Shown one piece after another: positions 34,313-47,609 of a DNA stretch of 64,000 nucleotides. The DNA comes from Silene conica (lineage: Eukaryota; Streptophyta; Magnoliopsida; Caryophyllales; Caryophyllaceae), in assembly GCA_029255685.2 (NCBI GenBank), contig CM055319.2, forward strand, positions 21,298,247-21,362,246, written 5' to 3'. The position numbers and the translations under genes were made by a program. Positions within the stretch are counted from its first letter, which is position 1. Each line of letters starts with the position of its first letter. The notes under the pieces are model-generated. The model made no database searches and was not told the DNA's origin. It saw only the letters and a program-made list of their open reading frames with translations.

Positions 34313-37300
34313 ATGCCTCCAAGAAGAAATAACGCAGCCAATATCACACAAGAGGAGTTAGACTTGCTGATAGCTGAAAATGAGGCCTTGAAGGCGAGAC
34401 GCATGGATTCTGCTAAAATGAGTACCATAATCGCAAGGCATAACCCTACACAATTCACCGGGGAGGGGGAACCTCACCTCCTCGGAGAATGGTGTCGAGA
34501 GTTCAGCAATTTGTTCGAATTGATAGACTGTCCAGAAGAACTGAGAGTAGATCAAGCTACTCACTACTTGAGGGGAATGGCTGGCGATTGGTGGACGGGG
34601 AACAAGGGAGAAATCCGAGAGGCTACTGTCGAGGATGGGATTAACCACGTGGAATGGGTCGCATTCAAGAGAATCTTGTTCGAAGTTTTCCTACCTGAGT
34701 TTCAAAAGAGCAAGCTCAGAGAGGAATTTGAACTTTTTAGGATGACTGAGGAAATGACTGTGGAGGTCTACTACAGAAAGTTCCTTCAGCTGCTAAACCA
34801 TGTGGGAGAAATGGGGATGGATGAGCCGATGCTTGCCATGAAGTTTGAGAGAGGGTTAACCATAGCAGTCAAGAAGAGGCTCATTGCTGCACCACCCACT
34901 ACTGTTCGAGATATTTATTTACGGGCCAGGGGAGCAGAGAGGCTCGCAGACATGATCAGAGAGGAAAAGAAGACAAGAAGTGACAAGAGGAAGACTAAGA
35001 CCTTGGGTGACAGTTCTGGGTCGAAAAAGCAGAATTCTAATAAGTACAGTGGATATTTCAACAGCAATGCTTCGACTGGTGGCAAGAACCAGAGTGCGGG
35101 AAATTACAAGGGTGGAAGTTCAGGGGCCAGTTCGGTGGGGATCGTATGTTATGGGTGTGGAAAGACGGGGCATAAACAGGCAGTGTGTGATCTTCGGGAG
35201 GATATCAATCTGGGGGTTACCGTACTCCAACTCCGGGGTACAGTGGGCCCCGCATGAACACTTCAGGGAGTGGAGGTTACCGCACCCCTATGTCAGGTTA
35301 TGGGGGAAATTCGAGATCTGGTACTAGCAACAACTACCAGAGGAGCTATAACAATTATCAAAACCGTTCCCAGCATAACCAGTACAACGGAAGTGGCAGT
35401 AACCAAAAGGCCGCAGTTGGAGGAAATCAACAAACAGGAGCCGCCTCTACAAGCCAGAGTGGAGTGAAGACTAGTGGCAAACTCTTTGCCATGGAGAAGC
35501 AAGCTGCCAAGGATGACGCCCATGTAGTGACTGGTACTTTTCTCGTGAACCTTAAACCTACTTTCGTACTCTTTGACTCCGGCGCAACCCATTCTTTTGT
35601 GTCTAGAGATCATGCTAGGGAGTTAAGACTTGATATCTATGATTGGGTAGAGGATCCAGTAACAATACCATCCGGAGAATCAGTACTATGTAATAAAGTC
35701 TTTAGGAGTGTGCCTGTCAATATAGGGGAAGTGGTTTTCCATTGCGACCTTATCGAGTTTCCATTGGGGGACTTTGAAGTAATCCTGGGGATGGATTGGC
35801 TGGGAAAATACCAGGCTTTCATTGACTGTTACCAAAAGAAAATTTCTCTGATGGGACCTAAGGGGGTGAGAGTGACCTATAGGGGATTCATGGTTAAACC
35901 TAAGGTCAAGTTCATATCGGTTAATACCCTAAAATCGAGCTTGCGGAAGGGGGGCAGTTTAATCTTGTGTCAAATGTGGAACTGTGAGGTGGAGACTCCG
36001 GGTGTTAGTGAGATACCGGTGGTGAGGGAGTTTGAGAGAGTGTTCTGGGACGATGTGTCAGGATTACCACCTAGGAGGGAGGTCGACTTCTCTATCGATC
36101 TCAAACCTGGTGCGAGACCAATATCAAAATCACCTTACCGAATGGGACCCAAAGAGATGGAAGAATTGAAAAAGCAACTGGATGAATTGGCTGAGAAGGG
36201 ATTCATCCGGCCTAGTGTGTCACCCTGGGGAGCGCCCGTACTTTTTGTAAAGAAGAAGGACGGGAGTCTGAGACTTTGCGTTGATTACCGAGAGCTGAAC
36301 AACGTGACTATTAAGAACCGCTACCCCTTGCCGAGAATTGATGACCTATTCGATCAATTGAGTGGGGCCGGAGTCTTTTCAAAAATTGATCTGAGATCGT
36401 GTTATCACCAATTGAGGATTAAGGATGAGGATATTCCCAAGACCGCGTTCAGAACAAGGTATGGCCACTACGAATTTGTGGTCATGCCGTTCGGGTTGAC
36501 TAATGCACCAGTAGTGTTCATGGATTTGATGAACCGCGTATTCAGTCCTTACCTGGATAAGTTCGTGGTTGTGTTTATCGACGACATTTTGGTGTATTCC
36601 AAGAACAAAGAAGAGCATGAGGAACATCTGAGGACCGTGTTGAAGACTCTTGAGGTGAATGGGTTATATGCTAAGTTGAGTAAATGCGAATTCTGGTTAG
36701 AGAAGGTCGCCTTCTTGGGTCATGTAATTTCCAAGGAGGGGGTGTCAGTGGATCCCAGCAAGATCGAGGCTGTGACAAGATGGCAAAGTCCAAAGAATGT
36801 GGGAGAGATCCGAAGTTTCTTGGGGTTAGCTGGGTACTACAGGAGATTTGTCAAAGATTTCTCGAAGATAGCTAAGCCGTTGACGTCGTTAATGAGAAAG
36901 GAGAATCGTTTCGTATAGGATGAGAGTTGTGAGAAGGCGTTCTTAACCCTTAAGGAACGTCTGACGATAGCTCTTATCCTTGCCTTGCCAGATGGGAATG
37001 ATAACCTTGAAGTTTATACTGATGCTTCGAAGCATGGGCTTGGATGTGTGCTAATGCAGAATGGGAGAGTGATAGCTTATGCTTCCCGACAGCTGAAGAC
37101 CTATGAAGAGAATTATCCTACTCATGACTTGGAGTTAGGGGCAGTGGTCTTTGCACTAAAACTGTGGCGTCATTACCTGTACGGGGCCACATTTAAAGTG
37201 TTTTCCGACCACAAAAGCTTGAAGTACATCTACACCCAGCGGGAATTAAATATGAGGCAAAGGAGGTGGATCGAACTAATTGGCGACTACGATATGCAGA

Positions 37301-38909
37301 TTGTCTATCATGAGGGCAAGGCTAACGTGGTTGCTGACGCCTTGAGTAGGAAATATGTTCATGCCTTGATTAGTGCAAGATCAAGGGTCAGATTGCTCAA
37401 TGAGTTGGGAGAAATGGGAATTTACATGATTCGAAAAGGAGATACTCTTAGCGATCTGACGGTGGAACCAGAATTGTATGGTGAAATCAGGGAATTGCAG
37501 AAAGGGGATTTGAGGATTCATAAGTGGCGAGGGATGATCGAAGGCAGTGATAGAGGGACCGAATCCAAATTCAGTGTCCATGATGATGGTAGCCTGAGAT
37601 TCAGTGGGAGATGGTGTATTCCAGATGATGACGAATTGAAAAAGAAAATCTTAACTGAAGCTCATGCTACGCCTTATTCCGTTCACCCAGGGGGCGATAA
37701 ATTGTACAAAGACCTCAAGAAGACCTTTTGGTGGCCCAATATGAAAAAGGAAGTTGTCGAGTTCGTGTCGCGGTGTTTGACATGTCAGAGGGTAAAAGGT
37801 GAGCACAAGAGACCTCAAGGGAAGATCCAGCCACTGGATGTATCTGAATGGAAGTGGGAGAATATTTCTATGGATTTCATTGTGGGGTTGCCTCGCACTC
37901 AGAAGGGCAACAATATGATCTGGGTAATCGTGGATAGACTGACCAAGTCCGCTCACTTTATTCCAATGAAAGATACCTGGAGTAAGGCTGAGTTGGCAAA
38001 GGCATATGTGCAGAATGTAGTCAAGTTGCATGGCGTTCCCAAGGATATTGTTTCCGATCGCGACTCGAGATTTATCTCCAGATTTTGGCAAGAGCTGCAA
38101 GCCGCGTTGGGCACGCAGTTAAAGATGAGTACCGCTTTTCACCCAGCTACAGATGGTCAGACAGAAAGGACCATCCAGACCTTGGAAGACATGTTGAGAG
38201 CTTGTATACTGGAGTTCGGGGGATCGTGGGAAGAGCGGTTGGGACTGATAGAGTTCTCGTATAATAATAGCTACCATGCTAGCATCGGGATGGCTCCTTT
38301 GAGGCATTGTGTGGGAGGAAGTGTCGGAGTCCTGTATGTTGGGATGATCGCACTGATGTTGTTGTTCTAGGTCCAGATATGATCCAGGAAATGGTTGAGC
38401 AAGTTCAGATAATCCGGCAGAAAATGAGGGCTTCCCAGGAGAGACAGAAGAGTTACGCAGATCTTAAGGGGAGTGACATTTCTTTTGAGGCAGGTGAGAA
38501 GGTACTACTGAAGGTATCTCCCATGAAGGGGGTGATGAGGTTCGGAAAGCGTGGCAAGTTAAGTCAGAAATTTATTGGACCATTTGAGATTTTGGACAGA
38601 GTTGGAGAGGTAGCATACCGATTCGCTTTACCTACAGCTCTATCCAAGGTCCATAATGTGTTCCACGTTTCTCAGCTAAGGAAGTATGTGAGTGACCCCA
38701 CGCATGTATTGAACCATGAAGAAATTGAGGTCGATGAACAGCTTGCCTACGCCGAGGTTCCAAGGGAGATTTTAGATAGAAAGATTCGGAAGACTCGGAA
38801 CGGAGAGACAGTGTTAGTGAAGGTCTTGTGGACCAATCACAATGTGGAGGAAGCTACCTGGGAGTCCGAGGCGTCCATGAAGGAGCGTTATCCGCAACTC
38901 TTCGCTTGA
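34313..38909 (+). pseudogene. Chromovirus gag-pol block (broken)
   Basis: The block encodes, in order, Gag (MPPRRNNAANITQEELD; about 34313-35200) with the CCHC knuckle CYGCGKTGHKQAVC, protease ([12 protein letters not shown], about 35570), reverse transcriptase ([24 protein letters not shown], about 36200-36700), RNase H ([11 protein letters not shown], about 37010), integrase with HHCC finger ([16 protein letters not shown]) and core motifs ([25 protein letters not shown]), and a C-terminal chromodomain-like segment ([21 protein letters not shown], about 38770-38900). The domain order and chromodomain place it with Tekay/Del-type chromoviruses. It is a fossil with about three breaks. It is closely similar to the block at 42483-47081. 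Confidence 0.88.
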
Positions 38910-39036
38910 GGTAAGTTACGAGGACGTAACTTCTTTTTTTTATGGGGGGTAGAATGTAACATTCTGTGTTTCTTTCACTTGGTTAAGTTTTGTTGTGCGT
39001 TACGAGTGGGTGAACTTCGGGACGAAGTTCATTTTT
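38910..39036 (+). other. Chromovirus 3' untranslated stretch
   Basis: Holds GAGTGGGTGAACTTCGGGAC and the near-palindromic AACTTCGGGACGAAGTT (about 39012-39028) just before the purine tract. The same palindrome occurs in the minus copy at about 42347-42363. Confidence 0.6.
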
Positions 39037-39049
39037 AAGGAGGGAAGAC
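39037..39049 (+). other. Polypurine tract
   Basis: AAGGAGGGAAGAC immediately upstream of the 3' LTR; the standard site for plus-strand priming. Confidence 0.85.
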
Positions 39050-39952
39050 TATAATAACCCGTATTTTTTCTTTATATTTAATTACGCGATCAACGGCAAA
39101 ATAATCGTATAAGTTTGTATGCTAGTGGGGTTCGAAGTAGGGACTAAGGGTTTATAGCTTATAACAACTTGATGTCCGTAAGGGGGCTCGAACCCCTGAT
39201 CACTGGTCAGGCCAGTGGGCCTCGGGATTTGTGAAATAGAGCAGCCCATGATGTCGAGCCTTAGTGAAAGTTATAACCTATGCTGCTGCCTCCTTATTTA
39301 GATGATTTAATCTTACCCTAAACCCCTTTCTAACCTAAATCTGAACGCCCAAAACCTTAGCCGTCATAGCATAGAAGGAAAAGAAGGTGGTCACGGTGGT
39401 GGTAGGCTCTTTTACGGTGGTTCGTTTGGCCCTTGAATTCGGTATGTCAGCACATAGCATCAACTCGTCTTATAACTTTCATCATATAATCTGTAGGTTA
39501 TAAATCGTTTAATTGTTGTTGTTTTTGCATCTTTTTGTAGTAGGACATGTAGTGAACGTATGTAAGTATATGGGGTGGTGTCGTTGGTTGTTGTGGTGCG
39601 TCGTGGAGGGTGTTTCTGACGGTGTTAGAAGGGTCATTGTCTGTCTGTTTTATCGTTTTGGTTTTATCAGAAGTTAGTTTTAAGGGAGTTTATGTCGGGT
39701 CTGTGGATCTTGTTCACGGGTCTTTGCGTGGGTTTTCAGTAGGTAGTGGGGTGATGTCGGGGGGTGGTAGTCATAGTAGTCAGAGGTGTATGGGTACGGC
39801 GATATAGGGGTAGTCGACAGGGTGGTCGGAGTACTGTTCTCGCGTTCTGCTGTTGTTGTATTTCATTTAATGGTGACCAGGGGGTGTTGGGAATGGTAAC
39901 ACCGCTGACTCGGGGAAGGTCAATGCTGTGTTACCACTGTGTCGGCTAAGGT
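39050..39952 (+). repeat. Chromovirus 3' LTR, left part
   Basis: Begins TATAATAACCCGTATTTT, then matches the 5' LTR from AAGTTTGTATGCTAGTGGGG on. Relative to the 5' LTR it carries about 60 extra bases near 39698-39760. It stops at the target duplication AAGGT (39948-39952) and resumes at 50632. Confidence 0.88.
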
Positions 39953-42325
39953 TGTAACACCCCCATTTATTCAGAGGCCTGCACTAGGACTCCCCGAATA
40001 ACTAAAGGTGCTACCATCTCGGTTACCCGAGGCAGTAGTCAACAAAGGAAGAAACCAGTACTTTATTAAGTAGAATTTAAAACAACATATGTCTCAAAGG
40101 ATTACAACTGTTTATAAAGAAAGTGTAAATAAAACTATAACTTTAAACTTGTCGACATCTACAACTGGGCTATAACTAAACTGGTCCGGTTTCTTTCCTC
40201 TCCACCCTTCCATCATGCACAAGTCTAAACCTGTCATTCTGCTCCCCAATAAATTGGATCAACGCAGACACAAACAAAACAAGAGAAGGGTCAACACGAG
40301 GTTGAGTAGGTAATATAATCGCAACATGAATAAACAATCACAATATCTCCTCCAGCTCCTCCACCACCACCACATCTCCAACACACCTCATCACCAACAC
40401 ACACCACACCTCCCATGGCCATATCACAAGTCCCATATCACAAGACCCTTTATCACAAGACCCTTTTATCACAAGACCCGATCTCCTCAATGACAGTTCT
40501 CATACAATCATGTTAACTCATGCAATCAGTATATATTTATCGACCAAATATCATGTATTCATGTCAACTCAAAAATCACAACACAGATATTCCCCTACCT
40601 CAACTGCAGAGGACAATGGCAAGTGAGCAACGGCTATTAAAAATGTTCCACGCGGAAATCACCACCTAAACATAAATTATATAAAATAATAAGGTTCCCT
40701 AAACTTGTAGTACACTCACATCCTATTTATAGTACCTCTTAACGCATGTAATACAATTACGATTACTATAAATAGAACTCCCTTAAAAGGTACCTTCCAA
40801 AGATAATAACTTCTATATTAAGTAACTTTCCCAAACATAGATAATTCAATTCGAAATTCAAATTATTTAAAACACGCATTAATACCATATCTTAAAATAA
40901 CTTTCAAATCCTTTCCTTTAATAAACATAATATCTTTATTAATAACAAAATATTATGTTCATAAGTAAATAAGGAAATTACTACAATAATAATGATAATA
41001 ATATTAATAATAAAATGGTAAATAAATTAAAAAGGAAATAAAAAGAATTAAGACTAACTACCCTAAAACACGCGAACAGCCCAACACTCCCCTTGACCCC
41101 CTCGTGAACAGCCCCTCTTAACTCCACCGTGACACATCCAGCCACCACCGACAACCACCAACACCAACACCCCGACTGTCTTCTACCGCCACAACCACCA
41201 CCCATCTGACCGATGGCCGCCGGTGAGTTGAACCAGGGCCTAGATCAGGCCTGGTTCCTCACCTACAGCTCTGACCCTACGACTTTACTCCCCCCATCGA
41301 CACAAACCCTGCCGCGACAACCACCAACCATGACCACCAGAACCACCCCTGGACTCCAGACTCTAGACGTGGTGGTAGCATTGCACTGACCTCCCCCGAG
41401 TCCTCAATGCTACCACCCCCAAACACCCCTGTACACAACCGACAACCCAACACTGACTGCAACCCAAACACAACCCCACGAACACCCCTGTCAAACCACC
41501 CTGTACCACCACAGACAAACACCACCGTACCCTGAAACCACCACCATGAGAAACCCCCATAAACCACCTGCCCCTACGACCAAAGACCCAAAACAAACGA
41601 CACACAGACGATCTAAAAAGACTGATTATAAAACGCTTCAAAACAAACTGTTGAACCCGTGAAAACTCCCTCCCCCTGACCACCGTTTTTGCCACCTTCA
41701 AACGCATGTAAAAACAACCAACGACCACCACCCACGACCACTATGGACTCTCTATACATCATAGTATAAAACGCAAATATAAACAATAAATAAAACGCGA
41801 CTGCCTACCCTTAACAGACGACAGAACACTACATAAAAACTGACATTGCAGAGGTCGTGGTGTGCATACCAGGTTCTTGGTCAAATCGAGGCACCCTAGG
41901 TCCGCCTACAACCACCGTGAGCAGGCTCCTTTCCTTCCCTAAAGTGACGGCTGGGTTTTGGTGAGATCTGATTTAAGTTTGAATAGGGTTAGGGTAGGTA
42001 GAACTCGTGCTATATATGGCGGCAGACACCTACATCAGCTCTGTTTCTAATAATTCCGTGTGGGCTTCCTCTTTGGCACGCCAATCGAGGCCCACTACAA
42101 GCCACACAGAAGGTCTCCGGTTCGAGCCACGCAACCCACATACATCAAAGAGTATTATATGATGCCTTGATCCCAAATTCGAACCCCACAACAGACCTTA
42201 ATTGCTTATTCAAAACGAGTGTACACGAGTTCTAAAACGACTATCTTTAAGAAAATAACTCATCGCTTGCTCGTAAAATACCCATGAATTACGATTTTTA
42301 AATAATAAATATTCGGGTTATTACA
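39953..42325 (-). repeat. Chromovirus LTR, left copy (3' LTR, 2373 bp)
   Basis: Plus-strand reading TGTAACACCCCCATTTATTC...CGGGTTATTACA. Identical in length to the right copy. Short frames within it appear in both copies simply because the LTRs are duplicated. Confidence 0.95.
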
Positions 42326-42339
42326 GTCTTCCCCCCTTA
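42326..42339 (-). other. Polypurine tract
   Basis: Minus-strand TAAGGGGGGAAGAC directly before the 3' LTR. Confidence 0.88.
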
Positions 42340-42482
42340 AAAGGAACTTCGTCCCGAAGTTCACCCACTCATAAAGTTAAAAAGAACGCACGACACACTC
42401 TAATCGCATAAAAACGTAATAAAACATGAAATGTGACATTCTACCCCACTAAAAAAAAAGAGTTACGTCCTCGTAACTTACC

Positions 42483-45400
42483 TCAAACGAAAAGTTGCGG
42501 GTAACGCTCCTTCATGGAGGCCTCAGACTCCCATGTAGCCTCCTCCTTGTTGTGATTGGTCCATAAGACTTTTACCAATACTGTCTCCCCATTTCGCGTC
42601 TTCCGAACCTTCCTATCCAAAATCTCTTTTGGAAGCTCAACATACGTAAGTTGCTCATCGACCTCAATCACCTCATGGCTCAGCACATGTGAGGGATCAC
42701 TCACATACTTCCTCAGTTGAGACACATGGAACACATTATGGACCTTGGAGAGAGCTGGTGGTAAAGCTAACCGATATGCCACCTCCCCAACCCTGTCCAA
42801 AATCTCAAATGGTCCAATAAACTTTTGACTCAGCTTACCTCGCTTCCCGAACCTCATTACCCCCCTCATAGGAGATACCTTAAGCAATACCTTCTCGCCC
42901 GCCTCAAAGGAAATATCACTCCTCCTGAGATCAGCATAACTCTTCTGTCTGTCCTGGGCGGCCCTCATTTTCTGTCGGATTACCTGGACTTGCTCAACCA
43001 TTTCCTGAATCATTTCCGGTCCCAAAACCACCGTGTCAGCTCGATCATCCCAGCACACAGGACTCCGACACTTCCTCCCGTACAATGCCTCAAATGGAGC
43101 CATACCAATACTGGCGTGATAGCTATTGTTATAAGAGAACTCTATCAACCCCAGTCGGTCCTCCCATGATCCCCCGAACTCCAACACACAAGCTCTTAAC
43201 ATATCCTCCAAGGTTTGGATAGTCCTCTCAGTCTGCCCATCCGTGGCTGGATGGAAAGCCGTACTCATCTTTAACTGTGTGCCCAACGCGGCTTGCAGCT
43301 CCTGCCAAAATCGGGAGATAAACCTCGAGTCACGATCAGAAACGATATCCTTAGGAACTCCATGCAACTTGACCACGTTCTGCATATAGGACTTGGCTAA
43401 CTCTGCCTTACTCCAGGTATCCTTCATTGGAATGAAATGAGCAGACTTGGTCAACCTATCCACAATTACCCAGATCATATTGTTGCCCTTCTGAGTGCGG
43501 GGCAGCCCCACAATAAAATCCATAGAAATATTCTCCCACTTCCATTCAGGTATATCCAGTGGCTGGATCTTCCCTTGGGGCCTCTTGTGTTCACCTTTTA
43601 CCCTCTGACATGTCAAACATCGCGACACGAACTCGGCAACCTCCCTTTTCATATTAGGCCACCAAAAAGTCTTCTTGAGGTCTTGGTACAACTTGTCACC
43701 CCCAGGGTGAACGGAGTATGGCGTAGCATGAGCTTCAGTTAAGATTTTCTTTTTCAATTCGTCATCATCTGGAATGCACCATCTCCCACTAAATCTCAAG
43801 CTACCATCATCATGGATACTGAATTTGGATTCAGTCCCTCTATCACTGCCTGCGATCATCCCTCGCCACTTCTGAATCCTCAAATCTCCTTTCTGCAACT
43901 CCCTGATTTCACCATACAACTCAGGTTCCAGCGTCAGGTCGCTAAGAGTATGCCCTTTCTGAATCATGCAGATTCCCATTTCCCCCAATTCGCTGAGTAG
44001 CCTCACCCTTGATCTGGCACTAATCAAGGCATGAACAGATTTCCTACTCAAGGCGTCAGCAACCACGTTAGCCTTGCCCTCATGGTAGACAATCTGCATA
44101 TCGTAGTCACCAATTAATTCTATCCACCTCCTCTGCCTCATGTTTAGCTCCCGCTGAGTATAGATGTACTTCAAACTTTTGTGGTCCGAAAACACCTTAA
44201 ATGTGGCCCCGTACAGGTAATGGCGCCACAGCTTAAGTGCAAAGACCACCGCTCCTAACTCCAGGTCATGCGTAGGATAATTCTCTTCATACGACTTCAG
44301 CTGCCGGGAAGCATAGGCTATCACTCTCCCATTCTGCATTAATACACATCCTAGCCCATGCTTCGAGGCATCAGTATATACTTCAAAGTTATCACTCCCG
44401 TCTGGCAATGCTAGGATCGGAGCCGTTGTGAGACGTTCCTTAAGGGTCAAAAACGCCTTCTCACAGCTCTCATCCCATATGAAACGATTCTCCTTTCTCA
44501 TTAATGACGTCAGCGGCTTAGCTAGCTTTGAGAAATCTTTAACGAATCTTCTGTAGTACCCAGCTAACCCCAAGAAACTTCGGATCTCTCCCACATTCTT
44601 TGGACTTTGCCATCTTGTCACTGCCTCGATCTTGCTGGGATCCACTGACACCCCCTCCTTGGAAATTACATGCCCCAAGAAAGCAACTTTCTCTAACCAG
44701 AACTCGCACTTACTCAACTTAGCATACAACCCATTCATCTCAAGAGTCTTCAACACTGTCCTCAGATGTTCCTCATGATCTTCTTTGTTCTTGGAATACA
44801 CCAAAATATCATCAATAAACACAACCACGAACTTATCTAGGTACGGACTGAATACCCGGTTCATCAAATCCATGAACACTGCTGGCGCATTAGTCAACCC
44901 GAACGGCATAACCACAAATTCATAGTGGCCATACCTTGTCCTGAAGGCTGTCTTGGGAATATCTTGGTCTTTAATTCTCAATTGATGATAGCCCGATCTT
45001 AGATCAATTTTTGAAAAGACTCCGGCTCCACTCAACTGATCGAATAGATCATCTATCCTTGGCAAAGGGTAGCGGTTCTTGATGGTCACATTGTTCAACT
45101 CTCGGTAGTCGACGCAGAGTCTCAGACTCCCGTCCTTCTTCTTTACAAAAAGAACTGGTGCTCCCCAAGGCGACACACTAGGCCGGATGAATCCCTTCTC
45201 AGCCAATTCATCCAGTTGCTTTTTCAATTCTTCCATTTCCTTGGGTCCCATACGGTAAGGTGACTTTGATATCGGTCCTGCACCAGGCTTGAGGTCGATA
45301 GAGAAGTCGACCTCCCTCCTAGGTGGTAATTCTGATACATCGTCTCGGAACACACCCGCAAATTCCCTTACTACAGGTATTTCACTCACACCTGGGGTCT

Positions 45401-47081
45401 CCGCCTCACAGTTCCACATTTGACATAAAATTAAACTTTCCCCCTTCCGCAGACTCGACTTAAGTGTATTGACTGATATAAACTTGACCTTAGGTTTTAC
45501 CACGAATCCCCTATAGGTCACTCTCACCCCTCTAGGTCATTTCAAAGAAATTTTCTTTTGGTAACAATCAATGAAAGCTCGGTATTTCCCCAACCAATCC
45601 ATTCCCAGGATTACTTCAAAACCTCCTAATGGAAACTCGATAAGATCGCAATGGAAAACAACTTCCCCAATCTTGATGGGTACACTCCTAAAGACTCTAT
45701 TACATGACACCGACTCCCCGGACGGTATGGTTACAGAATCCTCAACCCAGTCATAGATAACAAGCCCTAACTTCCTAGCATGATCTTTAGACACAAAGGA
45801 ATGGGTTGCGCCGGAATCAAAAAGTACAAAAGTAGGTTTAAGATTCACAAGAAATGTACCAGTCACGACGTGGGCGTCATCCTGGGCAGCCTGTTTCTCC
45901 ATGGCAAAGAGCTTGCCACTTGTCTTCACTCCACTCTGGCTAGTAGAAGCTACACCAGTCTGCTGATTGCCTTCGGTTACGGTCTTATGGTTACTGGCAC
46001 TCCCGTTGTACTGGTTGTGCTGGGAACGGTTCTGATAACTATTGAAACTCTTCTGGTAGTTATTGTTAGTACCAGACCTCGAATTCCCTCCGTAGCTCGA
46101 CATAGGGGTACGGTAACCTCCACTCCCTGAGGTGTTCATGCGGGACCCACTGTACCCCGAAGTTGGGGTACGGTAACCCCCAGATTGGTATCCTCCTGAA
46201 GACCGACATACTGCCTGCTTATGTCCCGTCTTTCCACACCCATAACATATGATCCCCACAGAACTGGTTCCCGAACTCCCACTCCTGTAGTTACCTCCAC
46301 TCTGGTTCCTGGTACCAGCTGATGCATTGTTATTGAAATAGCCACTGTACTTGTTTGAATTCTGCTTCTTCGACCCTGCATTGTCACTCAAGGTCTCAGT
46401 CTTCCTCTTGTCACTTCTTGTCTTCTTCTCCTCTTTAATCATATCCGCGAGCCTCTCTGCTGCCCCAGCCCGCAAATAGATATCTCGGACAGTAATGGGT
46501 GGTGCAGCAATGAGTCTCTTCTTAACAGCAATGGCGAGTCCCCTCTCAAACTTCAGGGCAAGCATTGGCTCATCCATCCCCATCTCTCCCACATGGCCAA
46601 GAAGTTGGAGAAACTTCCTGTAATATACCTCCACCGTCATCTCATCAGTCATTCTGAATAGCTCAAATTCCTCTCTCAGTTTACTCTTTTGAAATTCCGG
46701 TAGAAATACTTCGAATAGGATCCTCTTAAAAGCGACCCACTCCACATAATTAATTTCGTTCCCCATAGCTGCTTCCCTGATTTCCCCTTTGTTGCTGGTC
46801 CACCAATCACCAGCCATCCCTCTCAGATAATGAGCAGCTTGGTCTACTCTCAGCTCTTCCGGACAGTCGATCAACTCGAACAAGTTGCTGAATTCACAGC
46901 ACCATTCCCCGAGTAGATGAGGTTCCCCTTCTCTTGTGAACTGCGTAGGGTTATGCCTTGCGATGGTGGTGCTCATCTTGGCAGAATCCAAGCGTTTGGC
47001 CCGAAAAGCCTCATTCTCTGCTAATATTCGATCGAGCTCCTCTTGAGTGATGTCGACCGCGTTATTCCTTCTCGGAGGCAT
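42483..47081 (-). pseudogene. Chromovirus gag-pol block (nearly whole)
   Basis: Starting at the ATG at 47081 (MPPRRNNAVDITQEELD), it encodes Gag with retrotransposon-gag core (LLGEWCCEFSNLFELIDCPEE, HYLRGMAGDWW) and knuckle CYGCGKTGHKQAVC (about 46210-46252). Then come protease ([12 protein letters not shown], about 45800), RT ([24 protein letters not shown] about 44797-44826), RNase H ([11 protein letters not shown], about 44350), integrase ([17 protein letters not shown] about 43600; DRDSRF about 43320; [11 protein letters not shown] about 43240) and a chromodomain-like tail ([21 protein letters not shown], about 42530-42610). It looks nearly whole, with about one break. Element proteins would act in cytoplasmic particles and, for integrase, in the nucleus. 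Confidence 0.92.
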
Positions 47082-47590
47082 TCTATAAATTACAAGGAAA
47101 CAATGAGCCCTGGTTAAGTAAGGGTACTCACTTATGCTTATATCCCTATCATGGTAGTACCATTTTTCTCATGCTTTTATAATATTAAATCTCTTCATCA
47201 CATAACAACTATCATGGAGGCTTAGGGATCACATAACCGCATATCACTAGGCATGAAAAAAAATTATGAATATAACATTGATTATCGCATATATCCACCT
47301 TATCTTGTACTCCATATATAACATCCATATAATCCATGCCAGTCACATAACGGGAGATTCATACTACCCTTATCATGCTTGACCATCACTTTCATTACTT
47401 CCTATTCTACCCTTTTCGCTCGTATACACTCAAGGTATCCGGGTAAAACTGAGAGGGCCTATGGTTCAGTGTGAGGGGGCCCTAGACTCATACTTCCCCT
47501 TTAGATGTGCTCCTAACAGTTCTATCCCGGGGTTCATTTTATTTAGACTCTCCTACATTCATTGGATTCATTAAATTAGGCCTGAGGATC
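47082..47590 (-). other. Chromovirus leader
   Basis: About 510 bp between primer binding site and gag, counterpart of 33760-34312; no gene. Confidence 0.7.
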
Positions 47591-47606
47591 GTTCGCTCTG
47601 ATACCA
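47591..47606 (-). other. Primer binding site, tRNA-iMet type
   Basis: Minus strand TGGTATCAGAGCGAAC, three bases inside the 5' LTR. Confidence 0.93.
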
Positions 47607-47609
47607 CTT

